Source: an uncultured Pseudomonadales bacterium
GTDB taxonomy: Bacteria > Pseudomonadota > Gammaproteobacteria > Pseudomonadales > Azotimanducaceae
Direction: 5' to 3'
DNA: 64,000 bases
NCBI GenBank assembly: GCA_943787425.1
Contig: CALSMJ010000003.1
Span: forward strand, 372,001 to 436,000
Of the stretch, positions 27,328 through 37,634 are shown in pieces. The notes beneath the pieces were generated by a model. The model worked only from the letters and a program-made list of their open reading frames with translations. It made no database searches and was not told where the DNA came from. Position 1 is the stretch's first letter. Each line of letters starts with the position of its first letter. The translations under genes and the position numbers were made by a program.

Positions 27328-27372
27328 ATTATCGGTCTGAACAAGCCGAGCTAAGTTAGATTAGGAACTACC

Positions 27373-27771
27373 ATGCGTCATAGAAAAAGTGGAAAGCAAC
27401 TCAACCGGAACGCCTCTCATCGAAAGGCCATGTTCAAGAATATGGCTTGCTCGCTAATGGAGCACGAGGTGATTAAGACAACCGTACCAAAAGCAAAAGA
27501 ATTGCGACGGTTCGCTGAGCCTTTGATCACGCTTGCTAAGCAGGATTCTGTCGCCAATCGCCGTTTGGCCTTTGCTAGAACGGGCGACAAAGCGGTGGTC
27601 GGTAAGCTCTTCACTGATTTGGGCCCACGCTTTCAGGATCGCCCTGGCGGCTACACGCGAATTTTGAAAGCAGGCTTTAGGGCGGGTGATAAGGCGCCAA
27701 TGGCCTATGTAGAGTTAGTTGATCGGGAAATTCCCGATGAAGAAGATTTGGATGCTGTCGAAGAAGCCTGA
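27373..27771 (+). CDS. rplQ: 50S ribosomal protein L17
   Basis: 132 aa (E. coli 127). Core [20 protein letters not shown] and the tail region with [21 protein letters not shown], followed by an acidic C-terminus ([11 protein letters not shown]). Last gene of the ribosomal cluster, with a strong terminator 20 bp downstream. Confidence 0.98.
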   Translation: MRHRKSGKQLNRNASHRKAMFKNMACSLMEHEVIKTTVPKAKELRRFAEPLITLAKQDSVANRRLAFARTGDKAVVGKLFTDLGPRFQDRPGGYTRILKAGFRAGDKAPMAYVELVDREIPDEEDLDAVEEA

Positions 27772-27790
27772 ACCAAGTTCAAGGCGATAT

Positions 27791-27822
27791 AAAAGGGCCG
27801 GTTTATCCGGCCCTTTTGCGTT
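27791..27822 (+). terminator. rho-independent terminator after rplQ
   Basis: Perfect 11-bp stem AAAAGGGCCGG (27791-27801), loop TTTAT, CCGGCCCTTTT (27807-27817), then GCGTTTG. The A-run and T-run are included in the stem, so it could work in both directions. It marks the end of the 27-kb ribosomal block. Confidence 0.9.
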
Positions 27823-27877
27823 TGATAAGGCGTCTTGATGCGTTTTAAGTTTTAGCCTGAAGCAAAGGATAACCGTG

Positions 27878-29059
27878 ATGATCACAACGTTTTCACCAAC
27901 CCCTAGGACGTTAATGGGACCTGGCCCATCGGATGTGCATCCGAGAATTTTGACGGCGATGGCGAAGCCGACAATTGGGCACTTGGACCCAGAGTTCATC
28001 CGATTAATGGATGAGATCAAAGTGATGCTGCAAGGGGTTTTTCAAACACAGAATGCGCTGACCCTCCCGTTATCAGCCCCAGGGAGTGCGGGAATGGAAG
28101 CGAGTTTCGTGAACCTGATTGAGCCAGGTGATAAGGTGATGATCCTCCAAAACGGCGTGTTTGGCGGCCGTATGGCAGAGAACGTTCGACGGTTCGGGGG
28201 CGACCTGGTGTTGCTCGAGACGGCCTGGGGACGTGCAATCGACCCGGAACAACTGCGAGCCGGGTTGCAGGCCCATCCGGATACTAAAATTGTTGCCTTT
28301 GTGCACGCTGAGACCTCAACGGGTGTGAGATCGGATGCAAAAAGTTTGTGTGAAATAGCCCATGCAGCCGGTTGTTTGACCATTGTAGATTGTGTGACGT
28401 CGTTGGTTGGTTGTGAGGTTGACGTCGACGGCTGGGGTGCTGATGTCGTTTATAGCGGAACGCAAAAGTGCCTGTCCTGCGCGCCCGGGCTCTCACCTTT
28501 TACCATGTCCGAGCGTGCGTCGAGCCTAACCCAAACACGCAAGACGCCGGTATCCTCTTGGTTTTTAGATATGAATCTCGTGATGGGATATTGGGGTGCA
28601 GGCTCAACGCGGGCGTATCATCATACAGCGCCGGTCAATGCGCTTTACGGGCTGCATGAAGCGTTGTTAATGGCGACAGAAGAAGGACTTTCGGCGGCAT
28701 GGGCGCGTCATGCGCGCAATCATGAAGCGCTGAAAGCAGGGCTTGAGGCAATGGGTCTAGAACTTTTTGTGCCAGAATCCGAGCGTCTCGCTCAGCTCAA
28801 CTTGGTTGAAGTGCCAGCCGGTGTCGATGAGGCTGCGATTCGACGCGCCTTACTCGGAGCTTATAACTTAGAAATCGGTGCTGGGTTGGGTCCGCTCGCG
28901 GGCAAGGTCTGGCGAATTGGGTTGATGGGATATGCCAGTCGCCCAGAAAATGTTTTATTGTGCGTATCGGCGCTCGAGGCGGTTTTAGCGCAAAGTAACG
29001 CGCCTATTCACCGGGGACAGGCGATCGATGCGGTCCAAAGTGTGTACGCGAGCGCGTAA
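27878..29059 (+). CDS. class V (alanine-glyoxylate type) PLP aminotransferase
   Basis: 393 aa from ATG 27878 (a GTG lies 3 bases upstream). Class V aminotransferase of the alanine/serine-glyoxylate group. It has the N-terminal LMGPGPSDVHPRIL, the glycine-rich APGSAGMEAS segment, the HAETSTGV substrate region, the VDCVTSLVG aspartate that pairs with the pyridine nitrogen, and SGTQKCLSCAPG with the PLP lysine at Lys197. It is probably cytosolic and transfers an amino group to glyoxylate or pyruvate; the exact donor cannot be read. It stands alone between the ribosomal terminator and convergent uvrA. Confidence 0.88.
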   Translation: MITTFSPTPRTLMGPGPSDVHPRILTAMAKPTIGHLDPEFIRLMDEIKVMLQGVFQTQNALTLPLSAPGSAGMEASFVNLIEPGDKVMILQNGVFGGRMAENVRRFGGDLVLLETAWGRAIDPEQLRAGLQAHPDTKIVAFVHAETSTGVRSDAKSLCEIAHAAGCLTIVDCVTSLVGCEVDVDGWGADVVYSGTQKCLSCAPGLSPFTMSERASSLTQTRKTPVSSWFLDMNLVMGYWGAGSTRAYHHTAPVNALYGLHEALLMATEEGLSAAWARHARNHEALKAGLEAMGLELFVPESERLAQLNLVEVPAGVDEAAIRRALLGAYNLEIGAGLGPLAGKVWRIGLMGYASRPENVLLCVSALEAVLAQSNAPIHRGQAIDAVQSVYASA

Positions 29060-29070
29060 TATTTGGCTGA

Positions 29071-31917
29071 CTAGGTGGTAAAAGCTTCCGCAAGCAACGG
29101 CTTTAAGTAGTGTCCGGTTGCCGAGCTTGGGTCAGCTGCCACCGTTTCCGGAGTGCCTTCGCAGATGATGCGTCCGCCGCCTGCGCCGCCTTCAGGGCCC
29201 AGATCAATGACCCAGTCTGCGGTTTTGACCACATCGAGGTTATGCTCGATCACAATCACGGTGTTACCACGATCCCGTAGTTTGTGGATGACGCCCAGTA
29301 GTTGATCAATATCATGAAAATGTAATCCGGTCGTTGGTTCATCCAAGATATAAAGGGTTCGGCCAGTATCGACTTTGGCGAGTTCCCGCGCCAATTTAAC
29401 GCGTTGGGCTTCACCGCCAGAAAGCGTTGTCGCACTCTGACCCAAACGAATGTAGCCAAGACCGACTTCTTGTAAGGTCTCCAGCCGTCGCCTGATCACG
29501 GGAACTGCGCCGAGAAAGGATACCGCTTCATCCACGGTCATATGCAGAACAGCATCAATGGATCGGCCTTTATAGAGAATCTCGAGGGTCTCGCGGTTAT
29601 AGCGTTTGCCTTCGCATTCGTCGCATTGAACGTAAATATCGGCCAAAAAATGCATTTCGACCTTAATCAAGCCATCACCTTGGCATGCCTCGCAGCGGCC
29701 CCCTTTAACGTTAAAACTAAATCGTCCAGACTTATAGCCTCTGGACCGAGCCTCAGCTGTACCCGCGAAGAGGTCGCGAATCGCGGTAAAGATATTGGTG
29801 TAGGTAGCCGGATTTGAGCGTGGCGTTCGACCAATCGGACTTTGACTGACATCAACGACTTTATCTAAAAACGTTAGGCCTTCAATTGCTGAGTGCGGCG
29901 CAGCCGTTAGGGTGGTTGCACCATTTAATGCCGTGGCGGCAACGGGGTAGAGGGTTTGGTTGATCAAGGTTGACTTGCCCGATCCAGACACGCCCGTGAT
30001 GCAGGTTAGCAGGCCGATTGGGATGGCGAGATCGAGCGTTTGCAGGTTGTTGCCGGATGCACCAAGAAGTTTTAACCATTGATCGTCTTTGGGCCGCTGT
30101 CGATCGCGCGGAATCGCGACCCGCCGAGCACCGGATAGAAATTGGCCTGTGATCGAAGTCGGGCAGTCAAGGATATCCTGGAGCTTACCTGAGGCCAGTA
30201 CCGAGCCGCCCAATTCGCCCGCACCAGGACCAATATCAACAATAAAGTCTGCCGCTCGAATGGCTTCTTCATCGTGTTCAACCACAATAACGGTGTTGCC
30301 GAGATCACGCAGCCTGTTCAAGGTGCTTAGAAGGCGTTGATTGTCGCGCTGATGAAGGCCGATAGAGGGTTCATCCAGAATATACATAACGCCAACGAGA
30401 CCTGCGCCAATCTGACTGGCAAGGCGGATGCGCTGCGCTTCACCGCCTGAAAGCGTGTTGGCAGGTCGTGCAAGCGACAGATAATTAAGTCCCACGTCGA
30501 TTAGGAAACCCAGGCGGGCCAAAATTTCGCTGACAATCTTTTTGGCTATTTCGGCCTCTTGACCCGCGAGATCAAGGTTTCGCAGACACTGATAGGCTTC
30601 TTCAATACTAAGATTTGAGATGTCGGCATAATTCTTGGATTGAATGGTGACGGCTAAGGCGCCGGGATTTAAACGCTGGCCGGCACAGGCGGTGCACTGT
30701 CGCTCATGAAGCCATTGACCCAGTTGGTCTTTGACGGCTTGGGAGCTGGTCTCCTCATAGCGCCGCTCAAGGTTCGGAATAATGCCCTCGAACCGATGCT
30801 GCCTCAGCACGCGTTGGCCAGTCTGGTCAGCATAGTAAAAAGGAATTTCGGTCTCGCCGCTGCCGTACAAGATGACCGTTTGATGCGCCTCAGACAGGTC
30901 ACAAAATGGTTGCTCTAAAGAAAAATCATAGTGGGCCGCGATTTGCTCCAACAATTGATAATAATAAACGTGCCTGCGGTCCCAGCCTGAAATTGCACCC
31001 TCCGAGATGGCCAGTTCATCGTCTCGGATAATTGCGTCAGGATCGAAAACCCGCTTGGTTCCAAGACCGTCACACGTTTTGCAGGCGCCGTTAGGGTTAT
31101 TGAACGAGAAGATCCTTGGCTCCAAGGCCGGCATCGAATAACCGCATGTAGGGCAGGCGTAATTCGCTGAAAACAACAGATTCGTTTTATCGGGCTCGTC
31201 CAGATACGCGATAATTGCCAGCCCCCCGGAGGCTTGGATGGCTGTTTCAAAGGAGTCCGCTAAGCGGGTCGCAAGATCGGCTCTAACGCTGAAACGGTCA
31301 ACAACGACCTCAATAGAATGTCGCTTCTGTTTATCAAGGGTCGGCAAATCATCAAGATCGGTCACCACGCCATCAATCCGTGCTCGCACGAAACCTTGGG
31401 CGGCTAATTGTTTGAAAACTTGCTGATGCGCCCCTTTCTTCTGCTGAACAATCGGTGCGAGCAACATAAGCCTGGTTTCGAGCGGCGTTTCTAAAACGAG
31501 ATCAACCATTTGAGCGACGGTTTGTGCTTTAAGAGGTTGATGATGGTCTGGGCAATGTGGGGTGCCAACGCGCGCGAACAATAGACGCAGATAGTCTGCA
31601 ATTTCGGTAATGGTGCCGACCGTTGATCGTGGATTATGCGACGTCGATTTTTGTTCGATCGAAATCGCGGGCGATAGCCCTTCGATATGATCGACCTCGG
31701 GCTTTTCCATAATGGCAAGAAATTGCCGAGCATAGGTTGAAAGACTTTCAACGTATCGCCGTTGACCTTCTGCATATAGGGTATCGAAGGCTAAAGATGA
31801 TTTCCCAGAACCCGAAAGCCCGGTAATGATCGTTAAGGAATCTCGCGGAATATCGAGATCAACGTTCTTTAGATTGTGGGTGCGAGCGCCCCGGATCGAA
31901 ATCGTTTTCTTAAGCAT
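29071..31917 (-). CDS. uvrA: excinuclease ABC subunit A
   Basis: DNA-damage sensor of nucleotide excision repair, 948 aa from the ATG at 31917 ([19 protein letters not shown]). A reading from 32025 would add 36 atypical residues. Two ABC ATPase modules: the first Walker A is [12 protein letters not shown] and the second [10 protein letters not shown]. Signature motifs are [12 protein letters not shown] and [12 protein letters not shown], and zinc-binding Cys clusters include CPTCGY, CKTC, CEAC and CDEC. Converges on the aminotransferase with an 11-bp gap. I saw no LexA-type CTGT-N8-ACAG box upstream. Confidence 0.97.
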   Translation of the reverse strand: MLKKTISIRGARTHNLKNVDLDIPRDSLTIITGLSGSGKSSLAFDTLYAEGQRRYVESLSTYARQFLAIMEKPEVDHIEGLSPAISIEQKSTSHNPRSTVGTITEIADYLRLLFARVGTPHCPDHHQPLKAQTVAQMVDLVLETPLETRLMLLAPIVQQKKGAHQQVFKQLAAQGFVRARIDGVVTDLDDLPTLDKQKRHSIEVVVDRFSVRADLATRLADSFETAIQASGGLAIIAYLDEPDKTNLLFSANYACPTCGYSMPALEPRIFSFNNPNGACKTCDGLGTKRVFDPDAIIRDDELAISEGAISGWDRRHVYYYQLLEQIAAHYDFSLEQPFCDLSEAHQTVILYGSGETEIPFYYADQTGQRVLRQHRFEGIIPNLERRYEETSSQAVKDQLGQWLHERQCTACAGQRLNPGALAVTIQSKNYADISNLSIEEAYQCLRNLDLAGQEAEIAKKIVSEILARLGFLIDVGLNYLSLARPANTLSGGEAQRIRLASQIGAGLVGVMYILDEPSIGLHQRDNQRLLSTLNRLRDLGNTVIVVEHDEEAIRAADFIVDIGPGAGELGGSVLASGKLQDILDCPTSITGQFLSGARRVAIPRDRQRPKDDQWLKLLGASGNNLQTLDLAIPIGLLTCITGVSGSGKSTLINQTLYPVAATALNGATTLTAAPHSAIEGLTFLDKVVDVSQSPIGRTPRSNPATYTNIFTAIRDLFAGTAEARSRGYKSGRFSFNVKGGRCEACQGDGLIKVEMHFLADIYVQCDECEGKRYNRETLEILYKGRSIDAVLHMTVDEAVSFLGAVPVIRRRLETLQEVGLGYIRLGQSATTLSGGEAQRVKLARELAKVDTGRTLYILDEPTTGLHFHDIDQLLGVIHKLRDRGNTVIVIEHNLDVVKTADWVIDLGPEGGAGGGRIICEGTPETVAADPSSATGHYLKPLLAEAFTT

Positions 31918-32188
31918 GGTCGATATCCCGAGGTCATCATTCTGCTGTTTTTGGTGCCGCGTTGTCTCATAATGAGGCAAGCTGATGCGCGGATTCGTGC
32001 GAGTCATCGCAAAGCCTGCTATCATCCCGCGCCCAAGCTTTGCTGCGCAAAAACAGACGTCGTGCCCGCTTTAGCGGCGAGATAATGAGGGTCTTTCAGC
32101 GCTTCTTGATGGCAACCAACAAGCTGGTAGCGATACTAAGGGTTTGAACGTCATTTCGCAAAGATCAGATTGCCTTTAAGTGAGATCC

Positions 32189-33358
32189 ATGAACACATCA
32201 GAACGAACGACGGCGGCCATAGTAAGCCTTTTGTATTTCGTTCGAATGCTGGGGTTGTTCAGCATTTTGCCGGTTTTTACCCTGGCTGCGAGCAAACTCT
32301 ATGGCAGTGGTCCTATTTTGATAGGACTCACCCTCGGGATCTATGGGTTGTTTCAAGCCGTGCTGCAGGTGCCTTACGGCTATCTCTCCGATCGGTTTGG
32401 GCGCAAGCCAATGCTCATTGTGGGCCTCTTTATTTTCATTCTTGGAAGCGTGATTGCAGCGCTGGCGGACCGCATAGAGTGGGTGTTGGTTGGTCGAGCC
32501 TTACAAGGTTCTGGCGCGATCGCTGGCGTGCTGTTAGCGGTGCTCGCCGATGGTGTGCGATTTGAATATCGGGCGCGCGCCATGGCAATGGTGGGGGGCA
32601 GTATCGGTCTCGCCTTTGGTGGATCCCTCGTGCTGGGGCCACTGCTGTATGCTTATGGTGGCCTGCAAGCATTGTTTTATCTTGCCGCATTGACTGGTAC
32701 GCTCGCGCTGCTACTGGTTTGCTTTGTGTTGTCGGGGCCGAGCAGCGGGCCGGTCGATGCGCCTGAGATGGGTCGCACCGGGGATGCCGGGGTGGGGTAT
32801 CGTCCACAACTTCTGATGTTAAATCTGAGTATTTTTATGAATCATTACTTGCTGATGTCGAGTTTTTTAGTGATTCCGATCATGCTCGATCAATTTGGGA
32901 TCGCGATTGATGATCATTCGATGTACTACCTATGGATACTGCTCGGCTCTTTCGTGCTGATGTTGCCGTGGGTCATTCGGTGGCGGGGTTCAGTGGATCT
33001 TTTAGTCAAGATCTTGCCGGCAATCGCAGTGATGGTGATGGGATTTCTGGTTTTAGCCTGGTCCCCAACATTGACCTTGTTTGTAATGGCCTTGTTGGTC
33101 TTTTTTGTCGGCTTTAATTATCTCGAGGCCACGCTGCCGGCACTTGTATCCAAAGTTGCACCGAGCGCGCGCCGAGGGATGGCAATGGGGGTGTACTCTT
33201 CGAGTCAATTTCTAGGGATATTTGCCGGCGGCAGTGTCGGCGGATTATTGATTGCGCTGACTGATATTGCCACGTTGCTGGTCGTTAATGCTGGGCTTTT
33301 GGTCCTCTGGGCCATTGCTTTAATGACGCTGCAGCCAAGATCAAAACCGCCTCGGTAA
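32189..33358 (+). CDS. MFS transporter, YajR-like
   Basis: 389 aa from ATG 32189, about 12 hydrophobic segments. MFS motif A appears in the loop after TM2 as GYLSDRFGRKPM. The N-terminus (YFVRMLGLFSILPVFTLAA) resembles the YajR group of drug/H+ antiporters. The protein ends soon after TM12, so the extra C-terminal domain of E. coli YajR is missing. Divergent from uvrA and upstream of ssb, an arrangement also known in pseudomonads. The substrate is unknown. Confidence 0.85.
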   Translation: MNTSERTTAAIVSLLYFVRMLGLFSILPVFTLAASKLYGSGPILIGLTLGIYGLFQAVLQVPYGYLSDRFGRKPMLIVGLFIFILGSVIAALADRIEWVLVGRALQGSGAIAGVLLAVLADGVRFEYRARAMAMVGGSIGLAFGGSLVLGPLLYAYGGLQALFYLAALTGTLALLLVCFVLSGPSSGPVDAPEMGRTGDAGVGYRPQLLMLNLSIFMNHYLLMSSFLVIPIMLDQFGIAIDDHSMYYLWILLGSFVLMLPWVIRWRGSVDLLVKILPAIAVMVMGFLVLAWSPTLTLFVMALLVFFVGFNYLEATLPALVSKVAPSARRGMAMGVYSSSQFLGIFAGGSVGGLLIALTDIATLLVVNAGLLVLWAIALMTLQPRSKPPR

Positions 33359-33569
33359 TGAGTCGTGTGAACGGTAAATCGAAATCTGGCCTGCCCAATA
33401 GCCTGTGAAGAGGTTATGATTTATTGAAAACGGTGGCACCCCTTTAACCAAGATCGGGTATCGACTGCACACTGGGTCACCTTGATCAAGGTTAAAATCT
33501 AAAGCGCGCTGCAAAGTATTCGATAGGCTCTGCAGTTCAAAAATTGTTGGTCGACGTAAGGGAGTCGTT

Positions 33570-34064
33570 ATGGCAAGAGGCATTAATAAAGTAATCATAG
33601 TGGGTAATCTAGGTCGAGACCCCGAAACTCGATATTTACCCTCTGGCGGGGCAGTCACCAACGTATCTGTCGCGACCTCAAAAGCGTGGCGAGATCGTGA
33701 ATCTGGTGAGCAGAAGGAGCGGACTGAATGGCATCGCGTGGTCTTTTTTAATCGCTTGGCTGAAATTGCTAGCGAGTATCTAAAGCGCGGTTCCAAAATT
33801 TATCTTGAAGGCGAGCTCCGAACCCGCGAGTGGGAACGAGATGGTCAAAAGCATTACACAACGGAAATTGTTGCCGATGAAATGCAAATGCTCGACGGCC
33901 GAGGCGGCATGGATGGCGGCAGTGGCCAAGGGCCTTCTGGCCCGGGCGCAAGTCAAAGCAGTGGGCAAGGGGGCGGTCAACCAAATTCAGGTGGCGGCGC
34001 TCGCGCCGCGGATGATTTTGGCCCGCCGCCATCAGATGACTTTGATGATGATATCCCGTTCTAG
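33570..34064 (+). CDS. ssb: single-stranded DNA-binding protein
   Basis: 164 aa. N-terminal OB fold ([20 protein letters not shown], then [17 protein letters not shown]), a Gly/Ser/Gln-rich disordered linker (about residues 110-150) and the acidic tip DDFDDDIPF that recruits repair and replication proteins. The ATG has an AAGGGAG site. The 211-bp gap upstream holds no gene and no SOS box that I can see. It follows the MFS gene. Confidence 0.97.
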   Translation: MARGINKVIIVGNLGRDPETRYLPSGGAVTNVSVATSKAWRDRESGEQKERTEWHRVVFFNRLAEIASEYLKRGSKIYLEGELRTREWERDGQKHYTTEIVADEMQMLDGRGGMDGGSGQGPSGPGASQSSGQGGGQPNSGGGARAADDFGPPPSDDFDDDIPF

Positions 34065-34084
34065 CGTGGCCTAGGCAACTTTGT

Positions 34085-34106
34085 CCTCGCGTTGCGAGAG
34101 ATTCTT
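34085..34106 (+). terminator. weak terminator-like hairpin after ssb
   Basis: CTCGC-GTT-GCGAG (34086-34098) followed by AGATTCTTTTT. Only five base pairs, so a weak terminator at best. The palindrome with its flanking C, CCTCGCGTTGCGAG, is repeated before rpsL (9312-9325). Confidence 0.4.
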
Positions 34107-34170
34107 TTTAAAAGGCAACGCCACGCTCTGAAGACTCGGGTCTTGAGAGCAGATTGAAGTAGATTAAGGC

Positions 34171-34797
34171 ATGAATCAAACGATGAAAAAGCGGACGCTA
34201 CCGCTGTTTCCAATCCAAGCTGTTTTGTTCCCAGGCGGCGTGTTGTCATTGCCGGTCATTGAGGCACGCGATCTGGACATCGTGGCTGAGGTGGCAAAAG
34301 ACGATAAGGCTTTAGGTGTCGTACTGTCTGAAGAGACTCGTTCGGGTTCGTCCATATTGGGTCGAAGTGCGCCGAATATTGCGCGGGTCGGGACGCTCGC
34401 ACGAATCGAAGACTTTGATCAGAATGGACAGGGTCAATTAACCCTGATGATTCGGGCAGAAGGTAAGTTTAAGATTTTAGATACCTTTGAGAATCCTAAC
34501 CGAGCGTTGATCGGTGAGATCATCATGGTGCCTCCGGAGCCCGTTATTGCAACCGGCCCGGAAGACGCCTCTTTAGTGGATGTCCTTGAGCATTTGATGG
34601 CACACCCCGCGGTTCAATTCAAAGCAAGCCAAGTCGATTATCAAACGTTATCGAGTCTGGGTGGTCGTTTGGCGGAACTGCTACCGTTGAGGAATACCGT
34701 TCGGCAGCGGATGCTTGAGATTAATGATCCTGTAACGCGGCTGAGCCATCTTGAGAAAATTCTAGATCAAATGCAGATCGAAGCCGACGCGTCCTAG
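34171..34797 (+). CDS. LON substrate-binding-domain protein
   Basis: 208 aa with the stand-alone N-terminal domain of Lon protease (LON_substr_bdg family). LPLFPIQAVLFPGGVLSLPV and IEARDLD form the first strands, and GTLARIEDFDQNGQGQLTLM the central region. A helical C-terminal part follows. No ATPase or protease domain is present, so it is not Lon. Such proteins are widespread in proteobacteria and their role is unclear. Start at ATG 34171 (MNQTMKKRT); ATG 34183 is also possible. Confidence 0.85.
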   Translation: MNQTMKKRTLPLFPIQAVLFPGGVLSLPVIEARDLDIVAEVAKDDKALGVVLSEETRSGSSILGRSAPNIARVGTLARIEDFDQNGQGQLTLMIRAEGKFKILDTFENPNRALIGEIIMVPPEPVIATGPEDASLVDVLEHLMAHPAVQFKASQVDYQTLSSLGGRLAELLPLRNTVRQRMLEINDPVTRLSHLEKILDQMQIEADAS

Positions 34798-34886
34798 TAG
34801 GCCGTCTCCATCAGGAGGCGATTGGAGGTCATCGAATCGGTTGGGGTGAGCGAGTATAATGTTGAGGGTTGCGGGATAAGAATAGA

Positions 34887-36152
34887 ATGAGTATTGAGCA
34901 GGACATACGCCGGATTGGCGAGCGGGCAAAAGGCGCAGCCTCAGTCGCGCGTAAAGCGAGCACCGCCGATAAAAACGCCGCGCTTGCCCTGATCGCCGCG
35001 GCAATCAGGGCTTCGGCTGACGCATTACTGCGCGCGAACGCCGAAGATCTTGATCGAGCGAAAACCGCCGGACTGGATGCGCCGAGTTTAGATCGCCTAG
35101 CCTTAACACCCGCAAGCATTGATTCGATGAGTGAAGGGCTGTTGCAGATTCAAGCGCTGCAAGATCCTGTTGGTCAGATCAGTCAGCTCGCAGCCAGGCC
35201 GAACGGGTTGGAAATCGGCAAGATGCGCACCCCGATCGGGGTCATTGGCATTATTTATGAGTCTCGCCCCAACGTTACCGTTGATGCCGCGGGCTTGTGT
35301 ATCAAAAGCGGTAATGCCGCGATATTGCGGGGCGGTTCTGAATGTATTTCAACCAACCTTGCGCTGTTTGAGTGTATTCAAAGCGGGCTTGAAGAAGCCG
35401 GCATGGATTCTAGCTGGATTCAATTGGTTCAAACCACCGACCGCGAAGCCGTTGGCGCTTTGCTCGGACTCGATGGCTTGGTCGATCTGATTATCCCAAG
35501 GGGCGGGAAAGGCCTGATTGAACGCGTGAGCCGCGAAACCAGAATTCCAGTGTTGAAGCATTTAGATGGTAATTGTCATTTGTTTGTCCATGAGGATGCG
35601 GACCTTTCCATGGCGCAATCCCTTATTCTGAACGGAAAAACTCAGCGTTATGCTGTTTGTAATGCGCTGGAAACGGTGTTGCTCCATCGCGCATTACCAG
35701 GAGCCTTTTTGGACGAGCTCATGTTGGCACTGCGCGCGCAGGGCGTCGAGATTAGAGTCTGTGAGGCCACTCGAGCGCGGCTTGCTGCACCTGATCAGGT
35801 GAGTCTTGCTGAGGCATCAGATTGGTCGGCTGAGTATCTTGGACCGATCCTTGCCGTGAAAACGTGTGCGGACCTGGATGACGCGATCCGGCACATCAAT
35901 CAATATGGCTCGAATCATACGGACGTGATCGTCACCGCGGGATTGCGTGCAGCACAGCAGTTCTTGCGGGAGGTCGATTCGAGTTCGGTGATGGTCAATG
36001 CGTCTTCGCGCTTCGCTGATGGATTTGAATATGGTCTTGGCGCCGAAATCGGCATTTCAACGGATAAACTGCATGCTCGAGGCCCCGTTGGCCTTGAGGG
36101 CTTAACCAGCGAGAAGTTCGTCGTAATGGGCACAGGACAAATTCGGCAATGA
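34887..36152 (+). CDS. proA: glutamate-5-semialdehyde dehydrogenase
   Basis: Second step of proline synthesis: NADPH reduction of glutamyl-5-phosphate. 421 aa from ATG 34887; the TTG at 34869 is rejected. Aldehyde-dehydrogenase fold with the cofactor region RTPIGVIGIIYESRPNVT, LDGNCHLF, the nucleophile segment QRYAVCNALETVL and VMVNASSRFADG near the end. proB is not adjacent. The stop overlaps the nadD start (ATGA), implying coupling. Confidence 0.96.
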   Translation: MSIEQDIRRIGERAKGAASVARKASTADKNAALALIAAAIRASADALLRANAEDLDRAKTAGLDAPSLDRLALTPASIDSMSEGLLQIQALQDPVGQISQLAARPNGLEIGKMRTPIGVIGIIYESRPNVTVDAAGLCIKSGNAAILRGGSECISTNLALFECIQSGLEEAGMDSSWIQLVQTTDREAVGALLGLDGLVDLIIPRGGKGLIERVSRETRIPVLKHLDGNCHLFVHEDADLSMAQSLILNGKTQRYAVCNALETVLLHRALPGAFLDELMLALRAQGVEIRVCEATRARLAAPDQVSLAEASDWSAEYLGPILAVKTCADLDDAIRHINQYGSNHTDVIVTAGLRAAQQFLREVDSSSVMVNASSRFADGFEYGLGAEIGISTDKLHARGPVGLEGLTSEKFVVMGTGQIRQ

Positions 36153-36796
36153 ACGATGAGCCCGTGGATCTTGCGATTCTAGGCGGTACTTTTGATCCGG
36201 TGCATGTAGGACACCTCCGAATCGCAAGGTTGGTATCGGATTTGTTGTCAGCCCGAGTCTGTTGTGTGCCAAGTAATATACCCCCGCATAAGTCTTCAAC
36301 GGTTGCGACGCCACTCCAGCGCTTACAGATGCTGCGTCTAGCCGTGTCGGCAGACCCCAGGCTCTGTGTTGATGACCTGGAGCTCGAGCGAGGCAATCGA
36401 TCCTATACGCTTGAAACGTTAAAAATTTTTCGGCGCCGCCTAGGGTCATCACCTCGGCTTTACTTTGTTTTGGGCATGGATGCTTATCTGAACCTGCCCA
36501 GCTGGTTGGGTTGGCGGCAATTGCTGGATTATGCGCATTTAGTCGTTTGTCGTCGTGAGACGGATCAGACGTCTGCGGCAGGCCTGCTGGCATTTGAAAG
36601 ATCGCATCAAGTCGAGACGACAGGTATGCTGAAGGCGTCGGCCCACGGTAAACTTTTTTTTGTGGACAATGCTGCGGTTGCGGTCTCGTCAACAGAGATT
36701 CGAAAGCACCTAAAAACAAAATGTGATCCTTCAGCGTTTTTAGACCCAGCGGTATACGCTTATATTCTCCAAGAGCAGCTGTATGCTGCTTCTTAA
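36149..36796 (+). CDS. nadD: nicotinate-nucleotide adenylyltransferase
   Basis: Converts nicotinate mononucleotide and ATP to deamido-NAD, 215 aa. Nucleotidyltransferase motif GGTFDPVHVGHLRIA (HxGH) and the C-terminal SSTEIRKHL. ATG overlaps the proA stop by 4 bases. Normal gene order proA-nadD-rsfS-rlmH. Confidence 0.95.
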   Translation: MNDEPVDLAILGGTFDPVHVGHLRIARLVSDLLSARVCCVPSNIPPHKSSTVATPLQRLQMLRLAVSADPRLCVDDLELERGNRSYTLETLKIFRRRLGSSPRLYFVLGMDAYLNLPSWLGWRQLLDYAHLVVCRRETDQTSAAGLLAFERSHQVETTGMLKASAHGKLFFVDNAAVAVSSTEIRKHLKTKCDPSAFLDPAVYAYILQEQLYAAS

Positions 36797-36814
36797 TCAA
36801 TCCGGATATCAAAG

Positions 36815-37168
36815 ATGAATACAGATGCATTGACGCAATTAGTAATTTCGGCGCTAGAAGATGTGAAAGGTCAGGACATTGTTGTGCTGGACGTGCGGGA
36901 ACAGACTGATATTACCGATACCATGGTGGTTGCGACGGGCCAGTCTGCACGGCAAGTCAAAGCGTTGGCGGCAAATGTTGTAGAAAGCGCAAAGCATGCC
37001 GGGGAGATGCCTTTAGGCGTTGAGGGGGAAGAGGAAGGGGCGTGGGTTTTGGTAGACTTAGCAGATGTCATCGTGCACGTGATGCTGCAGGAAGTCCGGG
37101 ATCAATATGATCTTGAGAGTCTATGGAGCCTGTCTTTCAATCGTTCCGAGGATGACATCACGTTGTGA
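36815..37168 (+). CDS. rsfS: ribosomal silencing factor RsfS
   Basis: 117 aa. Binds L14 and blocks subunit joining during starvation. Conserved DIVVLDVREQTDITDTMVV, ATGQSARQVKALA, GVEGEEEGAWVLVDLADVIV and HVMLQEVRDQYDLESLW. Its TGA overlaps the rlmH GTG. Confidence 0.95.
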   Translation: MNTDALTQLVISALEDVKGQDIVVLDVREQTDITDTMVVATGQSARQVKALAANVVESAKHAGEMPLGVEGEEEGAWVLVDLADVIVHVMLQEVRDQYDLESLWSLSFNRSEDDITL

Positions 37169-37632
37169 AAATGGAGTTGATCGCCTCTGGAAAGCAGCCG
37201 CCGAATTGGGTCACAGATGGATTTAGTGAATATCAGCGAAGACTGCCACCGGAGTGCGCGCTTTTCCTGACCGAATGCAGTACCGCCAAGCGTATCAAAG
37301 GTGGGCGCGCGGCAGATTATCAATCTGCCGAAGAACAGGTTTTATTGCGGCAAATCAAGGCGGGTAGTTTTGTTGTTGCTTTAGATAAGTCAGGCCGGCA
37401 GGTTTCGACGGAAGATCTTTCAAGCCGGTTGTCAGACTGGATGCTAAACTATCCGAAAGTGCAATTTTTGATTGGGGGTCCGGATGGGTTGTCTCAGAAT
37501 TGCCTCGCGCGAGCTGATTGGGTGCTGAGTCTTTCAACGTTGACCTTTCCGCACTTCATGGTTCGGGTATTGGTGGCCGAACAGCTTTACCGGGCTTGGT
37601 CAATTTTGAAAAATCATCCCTACCATAAATAA
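37165..37632 (+). CDS. rlmH: 23S rRNA pseudouridine-1915 N3-methyltransferase
   Basis: SPOUT methyltransferase, 155 aa. GTG start (MKMELIASGKQPPNWV); ATG at 37171 is the alternative. The knot carries FLIGGPDGLSQ and LSLSTLTFPHFMVRVLVAEQ, then the C-terminal YRAWSILKNHPYHK, matching the family end. Acts on 70S ribosomes. Coupled to rsfS and 2 bp from mrdA. Confidence 0.96.
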   Translation: MKMELIASGKQPPNWVTDGFSEYQRRLPPECALFLTECSTAKRIKGGRAADYQSAEEQVLLRQIKAGSFVVALDKSGRQVSTEDLSSRLSDWMLNYPKVQFLIGGPDGLSQNCLARADWVLSLSTLTFPHFMVRVLVAEQLYRAWSILKNHPYHK

Positions 37633-37634
37633 CC

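Noticed and set aside
31918-32188. LexA/SOS box in the uvrA-MFS gap
   Set aside because: I looked for CTGT-N8-ACAG and found none. The same was true upstream of ssb.
36102-36830. 242-aa antisense frame across nadD
   Set aside because: No domain, opposite to a certain gene, and typical shadow composition. The same applies to the long antisense frames over rpoB, rpoC, fusA and proA.
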